From positions 1 through 59,200 of the forward strand of contig CAIQUS010000007.1 of assembly GCA_903875045.1 (NCBI GenBank): 59,200 nt of DNA. The letters are read 5' to 3'. Shown here piece by piece: positions 36,615 through 43,875 of the stretch; the stretch's first letter is position 1, and each line of letters opens with the position of its first letter. The translations under genes and the position numbers were made by a program. The DNA comes from an uncultured Bacteroidales bacterium. GTDB taxonomy: Bacteria; Bacteroidota; Bacteroidia; Bacteroidales; FEN-979. Below the pieces are notes generated by a model. The model was given only the letters and a program-made list of their open reading frames with translations. It was not told the DNA's origin and searched no databases.

Positions 36615-39539
36615 CTATCTCAGGAGCTCTTCAATTTCCTGTTTCGACATGTTTTTCAACGGGTTTCCGGATGGGAGAAATGTGTCGGACAGGGTTTGTT
36701 TCCGTTGTTGCAGCAATAGCATCTTTTCTTCGATGGAGGCGGAAGTGATGAATTTATAGGCGATTACTTTTTTATCCTGACCGATGCGGTGGGCACGGTT
36801 GATGGCCTGCATCTCTGCAGCCGGGTTCCACCAGGGATCGAGGAGCATTACGTATCCGGCTTCGGTAAGGTTGAGACCGATGCCTCCGGCCTTAAGCGAA
36901 ATCAGAAAAAACTGCCGGGCGGGATCTTCCTGGAATTGTTTAACTACCATTTCACGGTTGGTTGTGGCACCGGTGAGTTGGGAATAGGGTATTCCTTCAG
37001 CGTCGAAATAGGTAGCAACCAGTTTAAGATGTTTGACAAAAGACGAGAAAACAAGGGTTTTGTGGCCCTCTTCGCGAAGGGTTTGTGCCATACGGATAAT
37101 CTCCTCAAATTTACCGCTGCCGTACTGATATTCCGGATCGGCCAGCTTTGGATGATTTGCCATTTGCCGTAGCCTGATCAACGCTTTTAGCACCATCAAA
37201 GAGGTTTCCGCCGATTTACCCGATTCGATTTGCTGCAAAACTTCGTTACGCACAGCTGATTTCTCTATTTCATACCGTGATCGTTGGTCATCAGTCATTT
37301 CGCAATACAACTCTTCGATGGTAAGTGAAGGGAGATCCGGCTCCGCTTCGCGTTTGGTACGTCGCAGGATAAATGGTGCAACCAGTTTCTTTAACCGTTC
37401 AGAAGCCTGGTTGGATGTGTCGTGGTCCCTTTTTCCGGGAGAGGATACATTGCGATCGGAATCAGGTGGCGACCATGCGGAAATATAGCGTTTCTGAAAC
37501 TTTGCCAATGAACCAAGCAAACCGGGGTTAAGAAATTCAAGCTGCGACCAGAGGTCGGTGAGGGAGTTTTCGATGGGGGTGCCGGTAAGTACCAGCCGGT
37601 ATTCCGATTTCAGCTGGCAAACAGCGCGGCTGATCATTGCGGAAGGGTTTTTGATCACCTGGCTTTCATCGAGCACGATATAATGAAACCGGTATTGCAG
37701 GAAGAGGTCGAGGTCGTTGCGAAGTGTTCCATACGTTGTAAGGATTACATCTGCCGTTCCGAAAAATCCGGTGGAGGTTGTACGTTGCATCCCGGTATGT
37801 TCCAGTATGGAAAGTGAAGGTGCAAAACGCCTGATCTCATTCCGCCAGTTGTGAATCAATGATGCCGGCATCACAATTAATGAGGTGGCATTCGATTCGG
37901 CATGGCATGAGAGCAAAAGGGCGAGTGTCTGAATTGTTTTTCCCAGGCCCATGTCATCGGCCAGACAGCCACCAAACCGGTTGTTATGCAGGAACATCAG
38001 CCATTGCAACCCTTCTGCCTGATAGGGTCGTAAAATGGCATGCAATGTTTCCGGGATGATCACCGGAAGTGCCTGACCCGGATCCAATTGGGTTAACCGG
38101 ACTGCAAGATTTTTATCTTCAGAGGCGCCAAGGTCCCTGATTATTTGAACATGATGCTGTGGCAGACGTAAATGTTGGTCAACATCTACAGAAAAATAGA
38201 GTAAATCACTGTAACGTGTAAACCATTCCCATGGAAGCACCACTATCTCCCCACCAGGAAGGGGAAATTCGCGGATACCATCCAGGATATAATGCCGGAG
38301 TTGAATAAACGGGACTTCAAGGTCGCCGAAATAAACCACTGCTTTCAAATCAAACCAATCTTCACCGGGAACCACTGTTATTTCGGCTGAAACGCTGCCA
38401 GTAAAAAAGGTAAATGGTGCCCGGTCGGTGGTTATAACCACCCCCATTTCATTAAAAACCATTGAGTGGGTGTTCAACCACTCAATAAGCTGGTAAAGAT
38501 CAAAATTGCCGATACCGGAAGCGTACGGGAGGATGAAAGTGTTTTCGTTGAGCCTGGCCAGTCCGGAGGTAAGGCATTGAGCGATCATCCCGGCTTCCCA
38601 GGCCGGATCCCGATCGGTTTTAAAAAACACGACCTCATTATCGTCCATCTTCAGGTCAATAAAGACTTTTTGGGATTTACCTGCCATGATCCTTTTTTCG
38701 CCATACCGGAAATAGATCACCAGAATGGCTTTTCCCTGCCAGTCAACCTCGGCAGAGAGTTCCATCCTGCGGGAGGGGTTCAACGCCTGAACCTGAAAAC
38801 CATTGGCTATTACCTGTCCGGTTTTCAGGGTTTTCATGATGAAAGTCTCAAAGTATTTTTTCTCGGCGGTGGCTGGTATCAGAATGAGATCTTTGTTTAA
38901 AAAGGGGTCAATTTTTTTACCGTCAAAACCTTCCGGGAAATGGAGCAACCTGTTTTCTGCCCTGAACCAGCAGGGATTTCGGCAAATGATTTTGTTGCCG
39001 GGGGCTTTCAGGCGGATTTTCTGTTCCTGCTGATATAGTTCGAGCACATAGTTTGATCCTTCGGTTGTTTTGGTGAAGCAAAACCAGGGCTCGGCAGGAT
39101 CCGGGAAGATCGTCAAACGGTTTTTATAGTAAACCCTTGAAGAGCCTTCATGTATGAACACCGGAATATGGTGCTGAATAGCAAGCCTGAGTATTTTATC
39201 CATCTGCCGTTCGATGAACGGACGGATTTGCAATAAAAGCAATTCTTCGGGCACAGTCCTTAAAAAGTCTTTCATTGAAACCCTGTTCCGGGCAAATTGC
39301 CGGTGTATTTCGGTGTCTGAAAAGGTTTGTGCAAGGGAGATTATTTCGTTGAAGGCATTGCTCCGTTCCTGTTTTGATTCGACAGGAGCCGACCAATGCA
39401 AACGGTTTTGCAGTACAAACCAGCCTGTTGCATCCCGTGCAACTTCCCAGGGGGCTACCATAGCACCAAACTGGCGGTGGAAGGAGATCAGAAGAATAGC
39501 ATGGTCATCGGTTTTCAAGCCATCCATAAACGGTTTCAA
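36615..39539 (-). CDS. SNF2-family DNA-dependent ATPase/helicase
   Basis: A 974-residue cytosolic protein with no signal peptide. The first 500 residues are a divergent N-terminal region with a SWIM-less substrate domain. Residues about 500-960 are the SNF2 core: LADDMGLGKTIQTLALLLS (Walker A, about 530), YIVLDESQ (Walker B, DESQ instead of DEAH), LTGTPIENSLTDLWSQL, then the C-terminal lobe with LVFSSFVKHL, SLKAGGIGLNLTEA, DPWWNPAAEMQAINRAHRIG and Q. It should translocate on double-stranded DNA using ATP and may remodel protein-DNA complexes or RNA polymerase. The frame begins with TTG at 39539; ATG at 39527 is the alternative start. Confidence 0.9.
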   Translation of the reverse strand: MKPFMDGLKTDDHAILLISFHRQFGAMVAPWEVARDATGWFVLQNRLHWSAPVESKQERSNAFNEIISLAQTFSDTEIHRQFARNRVSMKDFLRTVPEELLLLQIRPFIERQMDKILRLAIQHHIPVFIHEGSSRVYYKNRLTIFPDPAEPWFCFTKTTEGSNYVLELYQQEQKIRLKAPGNKIICRNPCWFRAENRLLHFPEGFDGKKIDPFLNKDLILIPATAEKKYFETFIMKTLKTGQVIANGFQVQALNPSRRMELSAEVDWQGKAILVIYFRYGEKRIMAGKSQKVFIDLKMDDNEVVFFKTDRDPAWEAGMIAQCLTSGLARLNENTFILPYASGIGNFDLYQLIEWLNTHSMVFNEMGVVITTDRAPFTFFTGSVSAEITVVPGEDWFDLKAVVYFGDLEVPFIQLRHYILDGIREFPLPGGEIVVLPWEWFTRYSDLLYFSVDVDQHLRLPQHHVQIIRDLGASEDKNLAVRLTQLDPGQALPVIIPETLHAILRPYQAEGLQWLMFLHNNRFGGCLADDMGLGKTIQTLALLLSCHAESNATSLIVMPASLIHNWRNEIRRFAPSLSILEHTGMQRTTSTGFFGTADVILTTYGTLRNDLDLFLQYRFHYIVLDESQVIKNPSAMISRAVCQLKSEYRLVLTGTPIENSLTDLWSQLEFLNPGLLGSLAKFQKRYISAWSPPDSDRNVSSPGKRDHDTSNQASERLKKLVAPFILRRTKREAEPDLPSLTIEELYCEMTDDQRSRYEIEKSAVRNEVLQQIESGKSAETSLMVLKALIRLRQMANHPKLADPEYQYGSGKFEEIIRMAQTLREEGHKTLVFSSFVKHLKLVATYFDAEGIPYSQLTGATTNREMVVKQFQEDPARQFFLISLKAGGIGLNLTEAGYVMLLDPWWNPAAEMQAINRAHRIGQDKKVIAYKFITSASIEEKMLLLQQRKQTLSDTFLPSGNPLKNMSKQEIEELLR

Positions 39540-40270
39540 TGGGAAACGGCGACCTTCCTGCGTACGATTGGATTGTGGTCAACCCAAAGCGTACATAAAT
39601 ATACCCCGGAAGGAAGTTCGGTGGTGCAGAAGGTAACGGTTCCGGAAAGGAGGACAATTTCGACGTGTGAAACCAGTTTTCCGGACAGGTTACTAAGTTC
39701 AATGCGGCCCTGCTTTCCCTGTGGCAATGTATACCTGAAATCGATTTGATGGTCGGCCGGAATCCTTCCTGCAACAGAAAGTGACAACGGCATAAACGGA
39801 CTGGTTTCTGTAGTTGCAGCAGGGAAGGTAGAATAATGTACGGTGATACTGACAGAATCAGTTGGATTTGCTTCGTTATAAAAACCCCAGCGAATGACAC
39901 TAACTCCTCTGCACCCGTTTGGTCCGAAATGGCCAAAACATCCTGAAACCGTTTCACCCGGAAGCATGGTGAGGGGGAAGGTTGAAACCGTCATGTCGGG
40001 GCCATAGCAGTAACCCGCCCAGCAGATGGAAGAACTCCCGCCCGGCAGCATCGTTAAGTTCTCCTTCTTCATCATCACCTGCCGGGTATTCGTGGTTTTG
40101 TTGGTGATATGGAGCCAGGTAATCAGTTGCAGGGTATCTGAGGGACCGGATTGAAAAATTTCGGAACCGTTTTTCAGTACACCAAAGTCATCTGCAAGGC
40201 TGAAACTCTGTGCAAAGCAGGCTACACCTGAAGCGAATACAAGAATAAATAACAGGATGGTTTTTTTCAC
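39536..40270 (-). CDS. Secreted protein with T9SS tail
   Basis: A 244-residue protein with a signal peptide (to CFAQ). The N-domain (about 20-165) has four or more Cys residues and beta-rich patterns (LQLITWLHITNKT, SSSICWAGYCYGPDM, SGCFGHFGPNGC) but no motif I can assign. The C-terminal 75 residues (LSLSVAGRIP, FRYTLPQGKQGRIELSN, LPSGVYLCTL) are a T9SS sorting domain. Its stop codon overlaps the TTG start of the SNF2 gene by a few bases, suggesting co-transcription, though their functions look unrelated. Confidence 0.75.
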   Translation of the reverse strand: MKKTILLFILVFASGVACFAQSFSLADDFGVLKNGSEIFQSGPSDTLQLITWLHITNKTTNTRQVMMKKENLTMLPGGSSSICWAGYCYGPDMTVSTFPLTMLPGETVSGCFGHFGPNGCRGVSVIRWGFYNEANPTDSVSITVHYSTFPAATTETSPFMPLSLSVAGRIPADHQIDFRYTLPQGKQGRIELSNLSGKLVSHVEIVLLSGTVTFCTTELPSGVYLCTLWVDHNPIVRRKVAVSH

Positions 40271-40314
40271 GGATCAAAGGTAGGAATTTTACGCGAATAC
40301 AAATCACGATTTTG

Positions 40315-41844
40315 TTAATCTTTGATAATCATCTTCTTATGTCTGGATGCCAGCCACCAGGAAAAAAATCCGCTGAGAAGGACAAAAAGGGTCGCCAAGC
40401 CAACCAACGGGACAACAAGGATGTAAAATGGTCCGAGGATGGGTTCAAAAATGCGTCCGGTATGGATTTCCAGAGAAGTATTCCAAAGTGAAATGGGGCT
40501 GGCGTTCACAATTGTTGGCGGAACAACAGCGAACGGGTTTTTCCCATCCAGAGGGATCGCCCCATGGGCATAATCAAAAAGAATCCTGGTGGAGTCGTTA
40601 CTCCTGATATAACCGGCAACAGTCACATTGCCAAATGGAGGACCGGCTGCACCCGAATCGTGATATGTATTTCTGGTTATATAATCGATGGTTTGACCCG
40701 ATGCCGGTTCCCATTCAAAGATTCCACTGAATGACCCGACAAGGTAATGACCCGGACTTATCTTATCAAAAACATTGATTCCCATTACGCTGACAGGAGG
40801 CTGGAAGGTAAATAGTTTTAATTCGCCGGAGAAATGATGATCTGAATAATAAATGCCATCGCTGGTTGCAACAAGGTACCGCCCCAAAGCGGCATCATAC
40901 AGTAAATCACGAAACCGGTCGAACCAGGGATTGGGGTTGTCAAGTTCGGTGTACTTCAGTTTTGTAACCCGTTCTCCGGCTATCGGGATCAGCAGCGGAG
41001 GTCGCAGAAACATTCCTGTGGCTGTGTTAAGAAGGAGGATCAGGATAGCCCAGGACCCAATCACATTATGCCACTTCAGCGAGGATTTATTAAAACGCTT
41101 CAGTTTTGACCGTTTCAGGCCATCTTTCAGTTTTTTTAAACGGTAGGGAACGAGAAACCAAATCATCCCCGTGACACAAAGGATAATAAATAGGATGCCC
41201 GCACCATCAACGATTATTTTTCCGGCCAACCCATAAATTTCCCCACTGTGAATGACCCATAAAGTTTTAAAAACACCCACCTTCCCGTCGCTGTCTTCGC
41301 CCTTTGGGACCAGAATTTCACGGAAATTGCGGAAACCGGAAGACCTGGTGGCAATATAAAGATTGGAGCGGGTCATTACCAGCAAACTATCGCCCTGCGG
41401 CAGAATCTTTACTATACGGGCACCCTCCTTTGGCAGTGAAACCTTTTTCCAGAATTTACCCTGAAACCGGTAAAGTCCGAACAGGGTACCTGCGTAAAGA
41501 CCGGTAACCTTTGACCATGAAAGTGAATTGATTTTTCGGTTATCGATCCCTTCAGGAAAACCGTTATTCAGATTGCGAAACGTTTTAAATGTGCTGTCGG
41601 TCAGCCAAACACCAATATTGCCGTATACCAGGATGCTATCGCCACCAATGTTAACCGATCCTTTCACTGCGGCAAGATTCCAGTTATAATAACGGTATGC
41701 CGGTGGCAGGAATTTTCTGTCAACATCAATCCCTGACAACAATTCACGGTGATTCAGGATAATTCCCGAAAAAGCAAATGACAAGATGAATAAGGCAGCA
41801 ACAAGGCTGAACCACTTATGGTATTTGCGAAAAAATTTCACCAT
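40315..41844 (-). CDS. PepSY-associated membrane protein
   Basis: A 509-residue inner-membrane protein. An N-terminal helix (FRKYHKWFSLVAALFILSFAFSG class) is followed by a large periplasmic part with beta-propeller-like LYAGTLFGLYRF and YLVATSDGIYYS repeats. Helices near 210-230 (IIVDGAGILFIILCVTGMIW), 255-280 (WHNVIGSWAILILLLNTATG) and the C-terminus (ILVVPLVGLATLFVLLSGFF) fit the PepSY_TM family, often linked to iron or heme and respiratory genes. The start codon lies inside an 8-bp tandem repeat (41837-41892). It is the last gene of the NO cluster, and its role there is not proven. Confidence 0.8.
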   Translation of the reverse strand: MVKFFRKYHKWFSLVAALFILSFAFSGIILNHRELLSGIDVDRKFLPPAYRYYNWNLAAVKGSVNIGGDSILVYGNIGVWLTDSTFKTFRNLNNGFPEGIDNRKINSLSWSKVTGLYAGTLFGLYRFQGKFWKKVSLPKEGARIVKILPQGDSLLVMTRSNLYIATRSSGFRNFREILVPKGEDSDGKVGVFKTLWVIHSGEIYGLAGKIIVDGAGILFIILCVTGMIWFLVPYRLKKLKDGLKRSKLKRFNKSSLKWHNVIGSWAILILLLNTATGMFLRPPLLIPIAGERVTKLKYTELDNPNPWFDRFRDLLYDAALGRYLVATSDGIYYSDHHFSGELKLFTFQPPVSVMGINVFDKISPGHYLVGSFSGIFEWEPASGQTIDYITRNTYHDSGAAGPPFGNVTVAGYIRSNDSTRILFDYAHGAIPLDGKNPFAVVPPTIVNASPISLWNTSLEIHTGRIFEPILGPFYILVVPLVGLATLFVLLSGFFSWWLASRHKKMIIKD

Positions 41845-41892
41845 TTCGCCATTTCACCATTTCACCATTTCACCATTTCGCTATTTCGCTAT
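41837..41892. repeat. 8-bp tandem repeat across a start and a stop codon
   Basis: Seven copies of TTCACCAT (variants TTCGCCAT and TTCGCTAT) fill the gap between two minus-strand genes. On the minus strand the unit reads ATGGTGAA. The leftmost copy supplies the ATG of the PepSY gene and the rightmost copies supply the TAG of the DUF2249 gene. Confidence 0.9.
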
Positions 41893-42140
41893 TTCTTAAA
41901 AAAGGTATGCACCATGCCATCTTCTCCCGACTCGGAGTGCGTTTCAAACCCTGCTGCCGACATCTTGTCTATCATTGGGACAGGTGAAAACGGGGTGATA
42001 ATTTCAAAAATTTCGTCCTGTTTCATGGCGGCACATTCCTGTTGTACCTGTTCAAACGGATGAATTCCCTGAGCAAGCAACGGCCTCGCATCAAGAGAGA
42101 TTTTTACTTTATTTCCGGTAAGCCAGACTGGTTGGTTCAT
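41889..42140 (-). CDS. DUF2249 domain protein
   Basis: An 83-residue cytosolic protein. It matches DUF2249 along its length: ISLDARPLLAQGIHPFEQV, IITPFSPVPMIDKMSAAGF and an end HTFFKK. This TusA-like small fold is frequently encoded next to hemerythrin-like, DUF438 and norB genes, and is thought to take part in redox or nitrosative stress responses; the biochemical function is unknown. The stop codon comes from the tandem repeat. The start is 44 bp after the DUF438 gene, and a palindrome lies in the gap (42160-42179). Confidence 0.85.
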   Translation of the reverse strand: MNQPVWLTGNKVKISLDARPLLAQGIHPFEQVQQECAAMKQDEIFEIITPFSPVPMIDKMSAAGFETHSESGEDGMVHTFFKK

Positions 42141-42159
42141 TTATTTTTCCTCCTTGTAT

Positions 42160-42179
42160 CGCCGGGATGAATCCCGGCG
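42160..42179. repeat. Palindrome CGCCGGGAT/ATCCCGGCG
   Basis: A 9-bp perfect stem with a GA loop lies between the DUF438 and DUF2249 genes, five bases from the DUF438 stop codon. It could act as a transcript-end or processing structure. Confidence 0.75.
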
Positions 42180-42184
42180 TTGGG

Positions 42185-43414
42185 TTATCGATAGGATAGC
42201 AGTCTCTGGTCTCCGCTGATCTTCCGCTTTTCGGTGAGATCCTGCGACATTTCAAGGGTTCCCAGATATTCCCCTTTTTCATTTCTGAGGGCAAAATACT
42301 CAATATGGATAAATTTCCCACCCATCTGGATCCAGAAGGGAGCGCTGTCGGCTTTGCCATTCCTGAAGTCGCTGATAATCTGATCAACTATATGAACGCT
42401 TGAAGGCGGATGACACATTCGAACATCGCGTCCTAGGATGGCCCGGTTCCGGTCGAAAATACGCTCTTTGCCCTGCGAGAAATATTTTACTTTGTCATTG
42501 CAGTCAACAAAGGTGAGATCAACCGGCAGGGTATTCAGAATTGCCAGCAACTCTTCTGAAGTGAATTTTCCGCTGGGAAGGCTGACGGACCCTTCCCGGG
42601 CAGATGTTTCCTCTATGATCTCAACTCCCTGTGGATTCCATGTTATAGTTGGATCATACAGGCAGTAACCTATTTCATTGGTTTGCCGGTAAATCTCGTA
42701 CCAGTCGGTTTCTGTGAGTTTATCCAGGGTCATAGGCAACAGAATTTCCTCCTCCTTCATAATCATGTCAGTAATGGCTTTGACTGCCGGGTTGAGGTGG
42801 AGTTCAACCTTCATCTGCATCATTTCACGGGTAAACTGACCGGGCATGTTCAGCACATTATTCGCATTTTTCAACAGATCGCGTGTTTCATCGTGCTTGC
42901 CCCACATTACCTTGGGCGGGCCGGTAATCCCATATTTTTCGAGGAAGGGAAACAAGAGGTTTTCCTTACGGCGGTAATGCTTTTCAACATCCATCAGTTT
43001 ATTGAAAAGTTCTTTCACCGTATTGAGATATTTCTCGCTTGCGGATACGGGAAGTTCAGTTTCGGCCTGGCTGAAGAGTTTATGAAGTTCTTTAACGACG
43101 TTCTCCAATTCGCGGTTTTCCCTTCGGAAAGTATCAACCGGATGGCCTGGTGCCACAATTTTCATCCCTGAAAGGTCGATATGGCCTTCCAACGCCTGAC
43201 TGTGGATATCACAAAGCCGGAGTACTTCCGACTCGGGCAGGCCTTCACTGATAAGTTCCTGCTCAACCTCAACGACCTCACCGTAAGGTATTTTTGTTAA
43301 AAGTTCGATCATCCGTGCCCGCACTGCCTCCGGTGCAACGCCTTCGTGCAGCTGAAGGATCATGTGCTTAAGCAGATCTTTTCTGCCCTGGGAGTTGTTG
43401 ATTAGTTCGCTCAT
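42185..43414 (-). CDS. DUF438 protein with hemerythrin and PAS domains
   Basis: A 409-residue soluble protein. The N-terminal 75 residues are DUF438 (LKHMILQLHEGVAPEAV, CDIHSQALEGHIDLSG). Residues about 95-245 form a hemerythrin-like helical bundle with metal-ligand candidates EKHYRRKENLLFPFLEKYG, WGKHDETRD and KEEEILLPM. The C-terminal part (about 285-400) is a PAS domain (PSGKFTSEELLAILNTLP, LTFVDCNDKVKYFSQGKERI, GRDVRMCHPPSSV). The di-iron site and PAS suggest sensing or detoxifying oxygen or NO. It is encoded next to DUF2249, cupin and norB. Confidence 0.88.
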   Translation of the reverse strand: MSELINNSQGRKDLLKHMILQLHEGVAPEAVRARMIELLTKIPYGEVVEVEQELISEGLPESEVLRLCDIHSQALEGHIDLSGMKIVAPGHPVDTFRRENRELENVVKELHKLFSQAETELPVSASEKYLNTVKELFNKLMDVEKHYRRKENLLFPFLEKYGITGPPKVMWGKHDETRDLLKNANNVLNMPGQFTREMMQMKVELHLNPAVKAITDMIMKEEEILLPMTLDKLTETDWYEIYRQTNEIGYCLYDPTITWNPQGVEIIEETSAREGSVSLPSGKFTSEELLAILNTLPVDLTFVDCNDKVKYFSQGKERIFDRNRAILGRDVRMCHPPSSVHIVDQIISDFRNGKADSAPFWIQMGGKFIHIEYFALRNEKGEYLGTLEMSQDLTEKRKISGDQRLLSYR

Positions 43415-43470
43415 AGTTGTTGTGGTGTTGGGTTGGGGTGAGGCCAGGAGACTGGATTCTGGGGGAAGGC

Positions 43471-43490
43471 CCCCAGGCTGAAGCCTGGGG
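43471..43490. repeat. Palindrome CCCCAGGCT/AGCCTGGGG at cupin stop
   Basis: A 9-bp stem with a GA loop directly abuts the TAA of the cupin gene (43491-43493), in a position suited to ending or protecting the transcript. Confidence 0.8.
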
Positions 43491-43820
43491 TTAGCCCTTG
43501 ATCATCGTCAGGACCATCTTAAACTTTTCCAGCGCATTGACTGCATGCGGGATTCCTGCCGGCATGATGATGGCCTCGCCGGTGGATAAAATGAATGGAA
43601 CATCGCTGATTACAACTTCGGCTTTCCCTTCAATGACCTGTAACATGGCATCGTAGGGGGCAGAATGGGTACTCAATCGCTGACCCTGATCAAATGAGAA
43701 AAGGGTTACCGTCCCGACAGGACGATCAATTACCCGTTTGCTGATGATTCCCTCGGAGGAATATTCTACCTTCTCGGGGAACCGGAATACGTTGGAGTGT
43801 TCGAAAATGCTTTTTTCCAT
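43491..43820 (-). CDS. Cupin-domain protein
   Basis: A 109-residue single-domain cupin. The typical motifs are visible: motif 1 TLFSFDQGQRLSTHSAPYDAM and motif 2 GEAIIMPAGIPHAVNALEKF, with His and Glu candidates for metal binding. Cupins of this size occur next to norB and hemerythrin-like genes in anaerobes and may bind metal or protect an enzyme; the activity is unknown. It lies between norB and DUF438 on the same strand and is probably part of the same operon. Start at MEKSIFEHSN. Confidence 0.85.
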   Translation of the reverse strand: MEKSIFEHSNVFRFPEKVEYSSEGIISKRVIDRPVGTVTLFSFDQGQRLSTHSAPYDAMLQVIEGKAEVVISDVPFILSTGEAIIMPAGIPHAVNALEKFKMVLTMIKG

Positions 43821-43825
43821 GGTTG

Positions 43826-43875
43826 TGGGGTTAAGCCCCAGACAGAAGTCCGGGGTTTCCAGACAGAAGTCTGGG
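43826..43875. repeat. Palindromic repeats at the norB stop
   Basis: Two short stem-forming units lie in the 55-bp gap between norB and the cupin gene: TGGGG...CCCCA (43826-43840) and CCAGAC...GTCTGG with related GACAGAAGTC copies (43839-43875). The last copy touches the norB stop codon (43876-43878). Confidence 0.75.
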
